The notes: generated by a model from the sequence alone, not told the origin. Positions 33,280 through 44,091 are shown, numbered from the stretch's first letter. The stretch is DNA of 64,000 nucleotides from Ruminococcus hominis (GCF_014287355.1 NZ_JACOPE010000001.1:1550001-1614000); one strand, 5' to 3'. Numbers and translations: made by a program.

Positions 33280-33898
33280 TTTTGTTTTTCCCTTTTGTAA
33301 CATACAATCTGTTTTCTTTGATGTATTCATCTACGGCATCAGGAACCATGAAGTGTACACTTAATCCTTTTGCTGCACGTTTTCGTATAACCGTTGAAGA
33401 GATTTCAAGAAGTGGGGCCTGTAATAATTGTATTTTAGCCCCATATATTTGTTTCAAATAATTGATTTGCATACGCATATCTTCAATGTCTTTATCATCA
33501 CGCATAGCAGCTAAAATTGTACAAGTAGGAAATATTTCCTCAAAATATCTCCAGTGTTCGATTGTAAACAATGAATCTGCTCCAAGAATAAAGTAGAAAT
33601 CATCTTCCGGATATAATTCATTTAATTCCTGCATTGTCTTATAAGTATAAGAGTGCAAGCTTTCATTTGCTTCATGCAAACAAATTTTAAAATAAGGTAT
33701 ATTTTGAATTGCACGGCGAACCATTTCTATACGATGTCGTAATGCATCTTTCATGTCTTCAGCTTTTTTGTGTGGTGGATTTCCATTTGGAAGAAACCAT
33801 ATTTCATCTAGTCCAAAATCTTCATAGGCAAATTCGCCAAGCAGTAAATGTCCAATGTGAATTGGATCAAAGGTTCCACCCATAATTCCTATTTTCAT
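33257..33898 (-). CDS. nadD: nicotinate-nucleotide adenylyltransferase NadD
   Basis: 213 residues. G-G-T-F-D-P-I-H-I-G-H-L carries the HIGH-type nucleotidyltransferase motif, and I-S-S-T-V-I-R-K-R is the C-terminal phosphate motif. It adenylates NaMN to deamido-NAD, the shared step of NAD synthesis. It starts ten bases after the yhbY stop. Confidence 0.95.
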   Translation of the reverse strand: MKIGIMGGTFDPIHIGHLLLGEFAYEDFGLDEIWFLPNGNPPHKKAEDMKDALRHRIEMVRRAIQNIPYFKICLHEANESLHSYTYKTMQELNELYPEDDFYFILGADSLFTIEHWRYFEEIFPTCTILAAMRDDKDIEDMRMQINYLKQIYGAKIQLLQAPLLEISSTVIRKRAAKGLSVHFMVPDAVDEYIKENRLYVTKGKNKNGFRQDK

Positions 33899-33908
33899 CC
33901 GTTATCAC

Positions 33909-34199
33909 CTATGGTAAAACAATTTTTTTCTTGTTGTCTTTTCCTTCTTTATAAAGAACAATTTTCTTTCCGATTACCTGTACGATTTGAGCGTGTGTAC
34001 GTTCAGCAACCATCTCAGCTAATTCACGTGGATCATCAGCACAGTTTTGTAACACACTGATTTTAATCAATTCTCTGGCGTCTAAAGCTTCTGAAATTGC
34101 CTGCGTAAGTCCAGGGTTCATACTGGATTTACCAATCTGAAAAATCGGATCAATTGTCATAGCAAGACCTTTTAAATAAGCTCTCTGTTTTGATGTCAT
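33909..34199 (-). CDS. YhbY/YqeI family CRM-domain RNA-binding protein
   Basis: 96 residues making one CRM domain: L-T-x-K-Q-R-A-Y-L-K-G-L-A-type start, F-Q-I-G-K-S and a basic C-terminal tail with G-K-K-I-V-L-Y. It associates with pre-50S particles in other bacteria. Position between obgE and nadD is conserved. Confidence 0.93.
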   Translation of the reverse strand: MTSKQRAYLKGLAMTIDPIFQIGKSSMNPGLTQAISEALDARELIKISVLQNCADDPRELAEMVAERTHAQIVQVIGKKIVLYKEGKDNKKKIVLP

Positions 34200-34243
34200 T
34201 TTTATTCTCCTATTAATTTTATTATATCAATTACGGGTTCCTT

Positions 34244-35960
<1,717 letters not shown>

Positions 35961-35965
35961 GGTAG

Positions 35966-36298
35966 TTACACCTCCTCGAAAATAATATCAATATATGGCT
36001 TGTAACTGTCATCTTCTTCCATGCTCTGTAAACCGAGAACCATGGATTTCATCAACAGTTGAGCATCATGTCCAGGAGTTTTTGTAAAACGAAATTCGAT
36101 ATTACCTGTATCTTCATCACTAACACAACTTGTTTCATCCTCTGTAAAGGATTCAATCGAGTTTAATGTATTAATAATTAATACTGACGCAGCGGCACAT
36201 ACGATATCATGACCATATTCATCATATCCTGCATGTCCAATCACATCAAACCCTGTATATGTCTGCTTTTCATCCACATAAATAGTTACATTAATCAT
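35966..36298 (-). CDS. prp: ribosomal-processing cysteine protease Prp
   Basis: 110 residues. The motif I-G-H22[12 protein letters not shown]34-A-A gives the His/Cys dyad at the same positions as described for staphylococcal Prp. It trims the L27 N-terminal extension. Located between rplU and rpmA with two- and five-base gaps, the standard Firmicutes order. Confidence 0.94.
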   Translation of the reverse strand: MINVTIYVDEKQTYTGFDVIGHAGYDEYGHDIVCAAASVLIINTLNSIESFTEDETSCVSDEDTGNIEFRFTKTPGHDAQLLMKSMVLGLQSMEEDDSYKPYIDIIFEEV

Positions 36299-36300
36299 AA

Positions 36301-36609
36301 TTAAGCGTTGATCTTTTCGATCTTAACTGCTGTAAACTGCTGTCTGTGACCGTTTTTCTTATGGTATCCAGTCTTTCTCTTATACTTGTAAACAACAACT
36401 TTTTTTGCTTTTCCGTCTCCGATTACGGATGCAGTAACGGATGCTCCGTTTACAGTTGGGTTACCAACAACCAGTTTATCATTGTTTACTGCAAGTACCT
36501 GGTCGAATGTATAAGTTTCTCCAGCCTCTACACCAAGTTTCTCTACTTTAATGATATCGCCTTCGGCTACTTTGTACTGTTTACCACCTGTTGCTATAAT
36601 CGCGTACAT
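36301..36609 (-). CDS. rplU: 50S ribosomal protein L21 (bL21)
   Basis: 102 residues: [14 protein letters not shown], then [15 protein letters not shown] near the C-terminus. It is first in the rplU-prp-rpmA operon, behind a strong promoter and an L21 leader, with AGGAGGTG as ribosome-binding site. Confidence 0.97.
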   Translation of the reverse strand: MYAIIATGGKQYKVAEGDIIKVEKLGVEAGETYTFDQVLAVNNDKLVVGNPTVNGASVTASVIGDGKAKKVVVYKYKRKTGYHKKNGHRQQFTAVKIEKINA

Positions 36610-36630
36610 ATGGCACCTCCTATTATCATT

Positions 36631-36682
36631 ACTCGCCAGCTACGGTGTCTGTAAATACAGCTCTTAAACCTCGCTGTGCGGC
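36631..36682 (-). ncRNA. ribosomal protein L21 leader (autoregulatory mRNA structure)
   Basis: On the minus strand the leader runs from ccgcacagcgaggtttaaga to acaccgtagctggcgagt, 22 bases before the rplU start. These conserved blocks match the Firmicutes L21 leader family as I remember it, where L21 or a partner is thought to bind its own mRNA. Confidence 0.8.
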
Positions 36683-36692
36683 ATACTCATAG

Positions 36693-36721
36693 AATATAAC
36701 ATTCTCTTTATCATTTGTCAA
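36693..36721 (-). promoter_or_regulatory. promoter of the rplU operon
   Basis: TTGACA at 36721-36716, a 17-base spacer and TATATT at 36698-36693 on the minus strand, immediately before the L21 leader. Confidence 0.85.
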
Positions 36722-36806
36722 TACTTCTTTTTGAAAAAGTTCGTTTGTTTTGTTTTTTAGTAGTAGTTCAGATGAAATGATGAACCGCTACATTTTTGAA
36801 TTTGTT

Positions 36807-37418
36807 TTACTGGCTTAAAAGTTTTCCGGCTTTTGTTCGGATGCGCTGAAGTGCATTATCAATCGTTTTTGGACTTTTATCAAGTAAATTTGCAATATCC
36901 CGATAATTTGTTCCCAGCATATGTAAATATAGTACTCGATTTTCCAGATCACTTAAGTTCTCTTTTAATTCCTCGATAAATGCTTCTGAAGATTCTTTCC
37001 CGAAATAAAGTGTTTCCGGATTATTTTCAACTTCAGGTTCAATCGTATCAATTAACGGAAGTGCTTTCTCGTCTTCATGATTTCCTTCATCATAAAGAGA
37101 AACATAGGAATTTAACGGGATATGTTTTTTCCTTTTTGATGAAGCAATTGCAGAATACATTTGACGTGATACACATAGTTCTGCAAAACCGGAAAAAGAC
37201 TGTCCGGCTTCAGAGTCAAAATCCCGAACAGCTTTGATCAATCCAATCATCCCTTCCTGGATTAGATCATCGTTATCGCCTCCAATCAAATACATTGCCC
37301 TTGCTTTTCGGCGGACCATCGATTTATATTTAATCATAAGATAATCCATGATCTCATCTTCACCATTTCTCAAACGACGGATTAATTGTTCATCTGGAAT
37401 CTTATTATATGTATTCAT
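36807..37418 (-). CDS. sigH: sigma-70 family sigma factor SigH (sporulation/transition-phase type)
   Basis: 203 residues. Region 2 is seen as D-L-I-Q-E-G-M-I-G-L-I-K-A-V-R-D-F-D and region 4 as L-S-D-L-E-N-R-V-L-Y-L-H-M-L-G-T-N-Y-R-D-I-A. There is no region 1 or 3, as in SigH. In Bacillus sigH lies downstream of the cysES-mrnC-rlmB genes, the order seen here. It is the last gene of the T-box-led operon, 22 bases after rlmB. Confidence 0.88.
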   Translation of the reverse strand: MNTYNKIPDEQLIRRLRNGEDEIMDYLMIKYKSMVRRKARAMYLIGGDNDDLIQEGMIGLIKAVRDFDSEAGQSFSGFAELCVSRQMYSAIASSKRKKHIPLNSYVSLYDEGNHEDEKALPLIDTIEPEVENNPETLYFGKESSEAFIEELKENLSDLENRVLYLHMLGTNYRDIANLLDKSPKTIDNALQRIRTKAGKLLSQ

Positions 37419-37439
37419 GAAACCAGTTATCCTTTCAAA

Positions 37440-38216
37440 CTAATTTAGTCTCTGGCGAACAATTTCGTAGGCAAGTACACCTGCTGCCACAGATGCATTT
37501 AAGGAGTCGATTTCACCTTTCATTGGAATGCTTGCAATAAAGTCACATTTTTCTTTTACAAGTCTTCCAACACCCTCTCCTTCATTTCCAATAACAAGAC
37601 CGATTGGTCCTTTTAAATTTAAGCGGTACATGGATTCACCGCCCATATCTGCACATACGAACCAGAGTCCTTTTTCTTTTAATTCTTCCATTGTTTTTGC
37701 AAGATTTGTAACCTTTGCAACAGGAGTATAATTTAAAGCACCGGCAGAGGTCTTGGCAACTGTTGCAGTAAGTCCGACAGCTCTGCGTTTTGGAATAATA
37801 ACACCATGCGCTCCGGCTAAATTTGCAGTACGTATAATCGCACCAAGATTATGCGGGTCTTCGATATTATCTAATAAAATAAGAAATGGATCTTCCCCTT
37901 TTTCTTCAGCCAGTTTTAACATGTCTTCCACTTCAGAATATTCATAGGCAGCTGCATATGCAATTACACCTTGATGTTTGCCTGTTGTAGAAATTTGGTT
38001 TAAACGATCCTTATTAACAAAGTTAATAATTGTGTCGTGTTTCTTAGCCTCTCTTATAATTGTACGTATAGGTCCGTCCTGACATCCATCTAGGACGAAT
38101 ACCTTATCGATCGGTTTGCCTGAGCGAAAAGCTTCCAGTACAGCATTTCTTCCTTCTACGACCAGAGTATGTTCACGATGGTCTCTGTCAAATTCTTTTT
38201 CGATTTTTTCTGACAT
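37440..38216 (-). CDS. rlmB: 23S rRNA (guanosine-2'-O-)-methyltransferase RlmB (SpoU family)
   Basis: 258 residues. An L30e-like N-terminal domain (about 17-95) is followed by the trefoil-knot SpoU domain with D-N-I-E-D-P-H-N-L-G-A-I-I-R-T, I-G-L-V-I-G-N-E-G-E-G and S-L-N-A-S-V-A-A-G-V-L. It methylates the ribose of a 23S rRNA guanosine. Confidence 0.94.
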   Translation of the reverse strand: MSEKIEKEFDRDHREHTLVVEGRNAVLEAFRSGKPIDKVFVLDGCQDGPIRTIIREAKKHDTIINFVNKDRLNQISTTGKHQGVIAYAAAYEYSEVEDMLKLAEEKGEDPFLILLDNIEDPHNLGAIIRTANLAGAHGVIIPKRRAVGLTATVAKTSAGALNYTPVAKVTNLAKTMEELKEKGLWFVCADMGGESMYRLNLKGPIGLVIGNEGEGVGRLVKEKCDFIASIPMKGEIDSLNASVAAGVLAYEIVRQRLN

Positions 38217-38235
38217 GATCTTCTCCTTACTTTTC

Positions 38236-38676
38236 TTAATTTTCCAAACTGTCTAATCCTATTTTAATCAGTTCCATTAAGCGTGCATATCTCTTTTTCA
38301 AGTAAAGATAACCGACGAGTGCTTCAAATCCTGTTGCACGACGATAGTCGGTGATTGATTGATTTTTGGCCGGAGAAACAGATTTTGCATTTCTCCCCCT
38401 TCTGTAGACAGCATGCTCTTCTTCGTTTAAATGCTCCTGCATTGTACGCATCATTAACGACTGTGTTGAAGCCTGTACAAGATGACTAGTCTCTTCATGT
38501 AATTTATTTACTTGCTTGTTTCCATTGTTAATAATCATACTTTTGATGATTAAATCATAAACACAGTCACCGATATATGCTAAAACAAGAGGTGAATATT
38601 GATTCACATCCACCTCTTTTAATTGGAGCACATTTTCAATACAATCGCGAAAATCCATTGTTATGCTCTTTTCCAT
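38236..38676 (-). CDS. mrnC: Mini-ribonuclease III (MrnC)
   Basis: 146 residues. An RNase III catalytic domain without a dsRNA-binding domain: [12 protein letters not shown] and [12 protein letters not shown]. It matures 23S rRNA ends in Bacillus. The start at 38676 has AGAGAAGGTG upstream and overlaps the cysS end by 16 bases. Confidence 0.94.
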   Translation of the reverse strand: MEKSITMDFRDCIENVLQLKEVDVNQYSPLVLAYIGDCVYDLIIKSMIINNGNKQVNKLHEETSHLVQASTQSLMMRTMQEHLNEEEHAVYRRGRNAKSVSPAKNQSITDYRRATGFEALVGYLYLKKRYARLMELIKIGLDSLEN

Positions 38677-40067
38677 TTTACACCTTCTCTTGTATCTTCC
38701 AAAATGATTCCTTTAGCTAAAAGTTCATCACGAATTTCATCTGCTCTGCCAAAATTACGTTCTTTTCTGGCTGCCTGACGTTCCTGGATCAATGCTTCAA
38801 TATCGGCATCTAAAAGCTCTTCTTTTTTCTCAACTACAACACCAAGTACATCTGCAAGTTTTACGATCAACTCATATAAAGCTGAAACATATGCTTTTGA
38901 ACTATCACCATTTGCAGTTGTATTTGCATATTTTACAAGATCAAAGATTGCTGCAATTGCATCAGCAGTATTAAAGTCATCATCCATTGCTTTTTCAAAG
39001 GCTGCGACATAGTTTTGAGTTTTTGTAAGCGCATCATCTTCAATGTCTGTAAGTGTCTCTGTCTTTGCATTATCGGCCAGGAATTTTAAGTTGTCAGTGG
39101 CAGTGATAATTCGATCCAATCCGCTTTTTGCAGCTTCCATTAGATCACTGCTGAAGTTCAATGGACTTCTGTAATGCGCACTTAACATAAAGAAACGAAG
39201 TACCTGTAAATCATATTTTTCACTGATTTCTCTAACTGTAAAAAAGTTGCCAAGTGATTTTGACATTTTTCTATTATCGATATTTAAAAATGCATTGTGT
39301 AGCCAATATTTTGCAAATTCTTTTCCATTTGCAGCTTCACTCTGAGCAATTTCATTTTCATGATGTGGGAATACAAGATCTTCTCCACCAGCATGAATAT
39401 CAATCTGTTCTCCTAAATATTTTTTTGACATTTCAGAACACTCAATATGCCATCCAGGTCTTCCTTCACTCCAAGGAGATTCCCATGCAGGTTCTCCCTC
39501 TTTTTTTGGTTTCCACAGAACAAAATCCAATGGGTCTTCTTTTTCATCTTCTCCGCTTACCAGAAGGGAACGATTACCTGAACGAAGATCATCTAAATTT
39601 TTATGTGATAATTTTCCATATTCTTTGAACTGACGTGTACGATAATATACAGTTCCATTCTTTTCATAAGCATATCCTTTGTCGATCAGAGACTGGATCA
39701 TCTCTATCATACCGCCAATTTCTTCTGTTGCAAGAGGATTTTTTGTAGCAGGTTTTACATTCATGCCATCCATATCTTTTTTGCATTCAGCAATATATCT
39801 TTTTGAAATTTCCTCAGCTGTAACACCCTCTTCATTTGCTTTTTTGATAATCTTATCATCGACATCTGTAAAGTTTGATACAAAGTTCACGTCAAATCCC
39901 TTATATTCAAAATATCTTCTGACTGTGTCAAATACAATCATAGGACGTGCATTGCCGATATGGATAAAGTTATATACGGTTGGACCGCAGACATACATCT
40001 TAACTTTCCCTTCTTCTAATGGCACGAATTCTTCTTTTTGTTTTGACATCGTGTTATACAGTTTCAT
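38661..40067 (-). CDS. cysS: cysteinyl-tRNA synthetase
   Basis: 468 residues, class I. H-I-G-N in F-I-H-I-G-N-A-R-P and the K-M-S-K-S-L-G-N loop are present. Zinc-site residues include C28 (Y-V-C-G-P-T) and the H-H-E-N segment. Second gene behind the cysteine T-box, after cysE. Confidence 0.97.
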   Translation of the reverse strand: MKLYNTMSKQKEEFVPLEEGKVKMYVCGPTVYNFIHIGNARPMIVFDTVRRYFEYKGFDVNFVSNFTDVDDKIIKKANEEGVTAEEISKRYIAECKKDMDGMNVKPATKNPLATEEIGGMIEMIQSLIDKGYAYEKNGTVYYRTRQFKEYGKLSHKNLDDLRSGNRSLLVSGEDEKEDPLDFVLWKPKKEGEPAWESPWSEGRPGWHIECSEMSKKYLGEQIDIHAGGEDLVFPHHENEIAQSEAANGKEFAKYWLHNAFLNIDNRKMSKSLGNFFTVREISEKYDLQVLRFFMLSAHYRSPLNFSSDLMEAAKSGLDRIITATDNLKFLADNAKTETLTDIEDDALTKTQNYVAAFEKAMDDDFNTADAIAAIFDLVKYANTTANGDSSKAYVSALYELIVKLADVLGVVVEKKEELLDADIEALIQERQAARKERNFGRADEIRDELLAKGIILEDTREGVKWKRA

Positions 40068-40126
40068 TTATATTTCCTCCTTGTTACTTTAACAGATACT
40101 GCTGTATCTGAAATATCTATTGTTTT

Positions 40127-40804
40127 TTAATTTTTGCAGTTTTGCTCTACACATTTTTTTAAGCGTTCTTCCATTGCAAGAAGCTGTTCGTGCAGTTGAA
40201 AATTGGCAATCTGCAATTCTCGGATATCATTAAGAACCGGATCTGGAAGATGTACCTGATCCAATTCTTCACGAGGTACTTTTTTATCATCTCTTCGGAC
40301 AATACGGCCAGGGACTCCGACTACTGTACAGTTTGGTGGAACTTCCTCCAATACGACCGAACCGGCACCAATTTTAGAATTCTCTCCGATAGTAAAAGAA
40401 CCGATTACTTTAGCACCTGCACTTACCATAACATTATCTTTCAAGGTTGGGTGGCGTTTTCCTTTTTCTTTCCCGGTACCTCCCAGAGTAACACCTTGAT
40501 AAAGAGTAATATTATCTCCGAGAATTGCTGTTTCACCGATGATAACACCACTTCCATGATCAATAAAGAGTCCTTTTCCGATTGTTGCACCAGGGTGTAT
40601 CTCGATACCTGTCTTTCGAACAGCTCTCTGTGAAACCCATCTTGCCATAAAATAATGTTTTTTCGTATATAGCTTATGTGCAACTCGATAACTCAGCATA
40701 ACTTTAAAGCTTGGATACAGCAAGACTTCCCAATTTGATTTGATTGCTGGATCACGATCTTTTACAACATTAATTTCTTCTTTAATATAGGATATCATCC
40801 CCAT
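40127..40804 (-). CDS. cysE: serine O-acetyltransferase
   Basis: 225 residues. Left-handed beta-helix hexapeptide repeats: I-E-I-H-P-G-A-T-I-G-K-G, D-H-G-S-G-V-V-I-G-E-T-A and G-A-G-S-V-V-L. It makes O-acetylserine for cysteine synthesis. The helical N-terminus is short, as in Firmicutes CysE. First gene after the T-box terminator. Confidence 0.95.
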   Translation of the reverse strand: MGMISYIKEEINVVKDRDPAIKSNWEVLLYPSFKVMLSYRVAHKLYTKKHYFMARWVSQRAVRKTGIEIHPGATIGKGLFIDHGSGVIIGETAILGDNITLYQGVTLGGTGKEKGKRHPTLKDNVMVSAGAKVIGSFTIGENSKIGAGSVVLEEVPPNCTVVGVPGRIVRRDDKKVPREELDQVHLPDPVLNDIRELQIANFQLHEQLLAMEERLKKCVEQNCKN

Positions 40805-40869
40805 AATTCTTTCCTCGCTTTCATACAGAGTGTTTACTTCATATAACAGAAAAGCACTTTCCTAGTATA

Positions 40870-41122
40870 TAAATAAAAAACTTCATCTCTAAACAAGAGA
40901 CGAAGTTTATCCGCGGTTCCACTCTATTAAAAGAATTAATTCTTTCACTCATAACGTATAACGTTCGTCACCCGTATTTTGCTACTTGATTCACAAAATC
41001 AGCTCCCGAATGCACTTCACAAGGTTTCCTCAAAAACTGCTCTCAGCCGACGACAGCTTCTCTCTGGTGAGTCAATTGCTTGTTACTCTTTTCGTTCTTC
41101 GCTTTTTATCTCTATACCGATA
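40870..41122 (-). ncRNA. T-box riboswitch, cysteine-specific, controlling cysE-cysS
   Basis: The minus strand shows the stem I AGAGAG region (about 41067-41062) and a candidate specifier TGC (Cys codon) at 41014-41012 before gggagctg. The T-box sequence gagtggaaccgcgg lies near 40924-40910. The terminator follows: aacttcgtctct paired with agagatgaagtt and a T run (40907-40870). Uncharged tRNA-Cys would stabilise the antiterminator and allow cysE-cysS transcription. The specifier call is by eye. Confidence 0.9.
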
Positions 41123-41128
41123 CACTAT

Positions 41129-41157
41129 ATATTATGCAAAATTCTTAATTTTGTCAA
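41129..41157 (-). promoter_or_regulatory. promoter of the T-box/cysE operon
   Basis: TTGACA at 41157-41152, a 17-base spacer and TAATAT at 41134-41129 on the minus strand, just after the stop of the upstream acetyltransferase gene. Confidence 0.85.
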
Positions 41158-41167
41158 CAGATTCTCT

Positions 41168-42307
41168 TTAAACAACTTCATTTAAATAGATTCGATTAAG
41201 TGGTTTTAGTTTTTTTAGTTCTTCCGCCAAATGGTCTGTAAGTATTACATTTTCTTCTTTCGCAACTTCTTCGAGTGTTTTATAGCCAAATACGAAACTT
41301 GTCAATGCACCAATCGTTAAAACGCCCTCAGAATCTTCCGTTTCTCTTACGTGGAGCACATTCGGTGTATCAGGGCTATTTAAATCGTTATATATTTCCC
41401 ATACCTTGCTATTTTGGGGGAGAATATAATCCAGAATGGCAAAAGAGCAATGTAATTGTTTGCCGGGTTTTACTTTTAATGTCTTTAAAAGTTGTTCAAG
41501 GTGTAAAATTCGAACCATAATGGCTGGCTTTTTTTCTTGAGTATCAATCAAAGAAGCATAAATTTTTACATTACCGGAAATATTTTTCTCAGTTTTTAAC
41601 TGGGTGACAGATTGTTCCATTGCACTTTCATATCCAGGAAGAAAAAGCGGCTCCATAATTTCCAATCCGTCTTCCATCATATAAGTAAATATACCAATCA
41701 ATTTATCTTCTTCAAAAACCATTCGGATACCGCCAAGTTCACTTTGGCGTTCTAATAAAAGCGATTGATAATATGCGCTGTCTCGCAATGTACAGATTTG
41801 CCAGTTTTTCTCTATGTTTTCGGTGTAGAAAGCAGCAACCCTTTCACAATCAAAAAAAGTCGCCTCTACGCTTTTGTATCCATCTATATTCTTAACATCT
41901 GTCAGTGTTGTATGATTCTGATCATAAACAAAGCGAAAATCATATGGCGTGTAAATAGATTCTGCAGCAGGCATTAAAAATGTAAAAGGCTCTTTGCGTT
42001 TGTACATATCTGATAAGCTTTGGCGTAATAGAGTGCCCATATATCCTTTTTTTCGGTGAAGCGGTTTTGTTGCAACACCAACAATGTAACTTCCTTGGAA
42101 TTGTGTATCTTCAAGTTTTAAGGCATAGGGGTTTAAATGTAGCATGGAACAAATTTCCTGGTCATTTTCGATCACATATATTTCATTGTCCTTCGCTTTC
42201 ATAAAGTAATAATAATCCAAAAATTTCTTTGAATCTTCATTGAAAATCTCTTCCCACAAAGCTCTTGTCAGATTATGCTCATTTAGTTCTAACTTCCTTG
42301 TTTTCAT
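41168..42307 (-). CDS. GNAT family N-acetyltransferase, Eis-like
   Basis: 379 residues from ATG 42307 (AAGGAG about 15 bases upstream, AAAGG nearer); a longer frame overlapping ispF has no ribosome-binding site. Two GNAT-like halves plus a C-terminal sterol-carrier-like domain, as in Eis proteins. The acetyl-CoA loop is V-G-V-A-T-K-P-L-H-R-K-K-G-Y-M-G-T-L. Eis enzymes acetylate amines, including aminoglycosides, but the natural substrate here is unknown. Confidence 0.8.
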   Translation of the reverse strand: MKTRKLELNEHNLTRALWEEIFNEDSKKFLDYYYFMKAKDNEIYVIENDQEICSMLHLNPYALKLEDTQFQGSYIVGVATKPLHRKKGYMGTLLRQSLSDMYKRKEPFTFLMPAAESIYTPYDFRFVYDQNHTTLTDVKNIDGYKSVEATFFDCERVAAFYTENIEKNWQICTLRDSAYYQSLLLERQSELGGIRMVFEEDKLIGIFTYMMEDGLEIMEPLFLPGYESAMEQSVTQLKTEKNISGNVKIYASLIDTQEKKPAIMVRILHLEQLLKTLKVKPGKQLHCSFAILDYILPQNSKVWEIYNDLNSPDTPNVLHVRETEDSEGVLTIGALTSFVFGYKTLEEVAKEENVILTDHLAEELKKLKPLNRIYLNEVV

Positions 42308-42314
42308 AACCTTT

Positions 42315-42860
42315 TTACTGCTCCTTTTGACATCCCTGACAATTGGTACATGCTCTGTCAAAAGTTACATCATAGCTACTATAGTTTGTTAATTTCTCCA
42401 GTGCGCAGATTGCCTGAGAAGAAATGCCCTCTCCGCTTCCGGTAAAACCAAGGCCCTCCTCTGTCGTTGCTTTAACATTTACCTGCTCTATCGTTATATT
42501 TAATGCTTCGGCAATGTTTTCACGCATCTGGTCAATATATGGTCGCATCTTAGGTTTCTGTGCAATGATAGTTGCATCAATATTTTCTATAATATATTGA
42601 TTTTCATCTAATAATTTTGCGACATGCTCTAATAATTTTATACTGGAGATTCCTTTGTATTTATCATCGGAATCCGGAAAATGTTTTCCTATATCTCCAA
42701 GTGCGGCAGCACCAAGAAGTGCATCCATAATTGCATGTAAAAGGACATCTGCATCAGAATGACCAAGCAGTCCTTTTTCATAAGGAATTGTAACTCCGCC
42801 TAATATCAAATCTCTGTTTTCTACTAATTTGTGAACATCATAGCCCATCCCTACTCGCAT
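42315..42860 (-). CDS. ispF: 2-C-methyl-D-erythritol 2,4-cyclodiphosphate synthase IspF with extra C-terminal tail
   Basis: 181 residues; usual IspF has about 157. Metal ligands D8, H10 (G-Y-D-V-H) and H42 are present, as are [13 protein letters not shown] and [16 protein letters not shown]. The core ends near residue 155; the remaining residues include C171-T-N-C174-Q-G-C177. The enzyme belongs to the MEP isoprenoid pathway. The tail is not a frameshift artefact visible to me, since it runs straight to a stop eight bases before the GNAT start. Confidence 0.94.
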   Translation of the reverse strand: MRVGMGYDVHKLVENRDLILGGVTIPYEKGLLGHSDADVLLHAIMDALLGAAALGDIGKHFPDSDDKYKGISSIKLLEHVAKLLDENQYIIENIDATIIAQKPKMRPYIDQMRENIAEALNITIEQVNVKATTEEGLGFTGSGEGISSQAICALEKLTNYSSYDVTFDRACTNCQGCQKEQ

Positions 42861-42863
42861 GTT

Positions 42864-43256
42864 TTATTTCTCCTCGTAATCTGATTCTTTATTATCCTCG
42901 TTGTTACCCTGTTTGAGTTCTTTCATACCTGCTTCTAATTCAGCCGGTGATGGCATTGGTGCAGTGCGGCTTTGTGTGAGTACGCGTTGTCTGCGCTGTT
43001 CCATTTTTTGCAATGCAGCCTCAGCAGCTTCCGCACGTTTTTGCTCCTCTTGCTCTGCTTTTTTTGATGAAACCATTCTTTTGATGATCCAGATAGTATA
43101 ACCGGCTCCAATGATAACAAAGATGATTCCCATAAAAAGTTTAAATGCCAAATCGCTTGGGTGTGCGGCAAGTGTTTCCCTAATAAGATTAACACCGATA
43201 AATGCTAAATACATTCCCAGCATAAGTCTTAGAATATAGTTTGTCTTTTTGTTCAT
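42864..43256 (-). CDS. small membrane protein with cytoplasmic coiled coil, unknown function
   Basis: 130 residues from ATG 43256, preceded by GGAGG; the 17 residues upstream in frame are excluded. Two hydrophobic helices (about 8-28 and 37-58) are followed by a Glu/Gln/Arg-rich coiled coil (62-95) and a polar tail. I do not recognise a family. It is three bases before ispF and likely shares its transcript. Confidence 0.65.
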   Translation of the reverse strand: MNKKTNYILRLMLGMYLAFIGVNLIRETLAAHPSDLAFKLFMGIIFVIIGAGYTIWIIKRMVSSKKAEQEEQKRAEAAEAALQKMEQRRQRVLTQSRTAPMPSPAELEAGMKELKQGNNEDNKESDYEEK

Positions 43257-43398
43257 ATCTCTATCCTCCGTTTTTCCATATCTGATATTTTGGATATGGC
43301 AATACATTTAAAGCTATTGTATCATGTAACATACTTTTTCGGCAATATAAACACGAAATGGTCTGGAATTTTGTTTTAAATTTGAAAAATGGAAAAGA

Positions 43399-43427
43399 AA
43401 AAGACCTAGCATAATGCTAAGTCTTTT
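43399..43427 (-). terminator. terminator of the tRNA cluster
   Basis: Minus-strand hairpin aaaagac...tagcat/atgcta...gtctttt between 43427 and 43399, followed by T-rich sequence. It lies four bases beyond the last tRNA. Confidence 0.75.
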
Positions 43428-43430
43428 AAG

Positions 43431-43504
43431 TAGCGGAAACTGGATTTGAACCAGCGACACCACGGGTATGAACCGTGTGCTCTAGCCAACTGAGCTATTC
43501 CGCC
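43431..43504 (-). tRNA. tRNA-Met (CAT), copy 2 in transcription order
   Basis: Cloverleaf on the minus strand: acceptor GGCGGAA/TTCCGCT, D arm GCTC/GAGC, anticodon stem CACGG/CCGTG with loop TTCATAC, T arm GCTGG/CCAGT. The pattern resembles elongator tRNA-Met; the initiator C1-A72 mismatch is absent. CCA is not encoded. Identical to the copy at 43688-43761. Confidence 0.93.
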
Positions 43505-43529
43505 ATGATATGTATATATTGAAATTCTA

Positions 43530-43602
43530 TGGGACCTACAGGGCTCGAACCTGTGACCCTCTGCTTGTAAGGCAGATGCTCTCCCAGCTGAGCTAAGATC
43601 CC
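43530..43602 (-). tRNA. tRNA-Val (TAC), copy 2 in transcription order
   Basis: Minus-strand cloverleaf: acceptor GGGATCT/AGGTCCC, anticodon stem TCTGC/GCAGA with loop CTTACAA, T arm ACAGG/CCTGT. CCA not encoded. Identical to 43791-43863. Confidence 0.95.
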
Positions 43603-43687
43603 AAGAAGCAATACTTGGTAAGTTCCAAAGAACTCACTAGGCTAGTATAACAACAATGTTGCAAACTGTCAACATGCTTTAGCCAAA

Positions 43688-43761
43688 TAGCGGAAACTGG
43701 ATTTGAACCAGCGACACCACGGGTATGAACCGTGTGCTCTAGCCAACTGAGCTATTCCGCC
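43688..43761 (-). tRNA. tRNA-Met (CAT), copy 1 in transcription order
   Basis: Same 74 bases as the tRNA at 43431-43504, with the TTCATAC anticodon loop. It lies between the two tRNA-Val copies. Confidence 0.93.
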
Positions 43762-43790
43762 ATATATCTTACTGATAATCATTAAGGGTA

Positions 43791-43863
43791 TGGGACCTAC
43801 AGGGCTCGAACCTGTGACCCTCTGCTTGTAAGGCAGATGCTCTCCCAGCTGAGCTAAGATCCC
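43791..43863 (-). tRNA. tRNA-Val (TAC), copy 1 in transcription order
   Basis: Same 73 bases as the tRNA at 43530-43602. First tRNA of the cluster on the minus strand; the cluster order is Val-Met-Val-Met. Confidence 0.95.
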
Positions 43864-44011
43864 TTATTATCAGTGATTGGTGCGTTTCTCTCGCAACCGA
43901 CTTCGTTAGTATACAATTATATCCAGTAAATGTCAACACCTTTTTATAATTTTTTTGATTTTTTCTAAAAGTATCTATATTTTCTACAATTTATATGCTT
44001 TATATATAGAA

Positions 44012-44051
44012 AAGGGATGTATCTGACCCCTATTTATCAGATACATCCCTT
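44012..44051 (-). terminator. terminator after purL
   Basis: A perfect 15-base stem, 44012-44026 (aagggatgtatctga) with 44037-44051 (tcagatacatccctt). The T tract on the minus strand is short (tttctata), so efficiency is uncertain. Confidence 0.7.
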
Positions 44052-44091
44052 GTTCTAAATTGTACAATTTAAGGTTTTATTATATAAAATA

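Noticed and set aside
43431..43504. CAT tRNAs as tRNA-Ile2 or initiator tRNA-fMet
   Set aside because: The G1-T72 end, GGCGG acceptor and GGTTCATACCC anticodon arm match elongator Met better than Ile2. The initiator features (C1-A72 mismatch, three G-C pairs in the anticodon stem) are missing.
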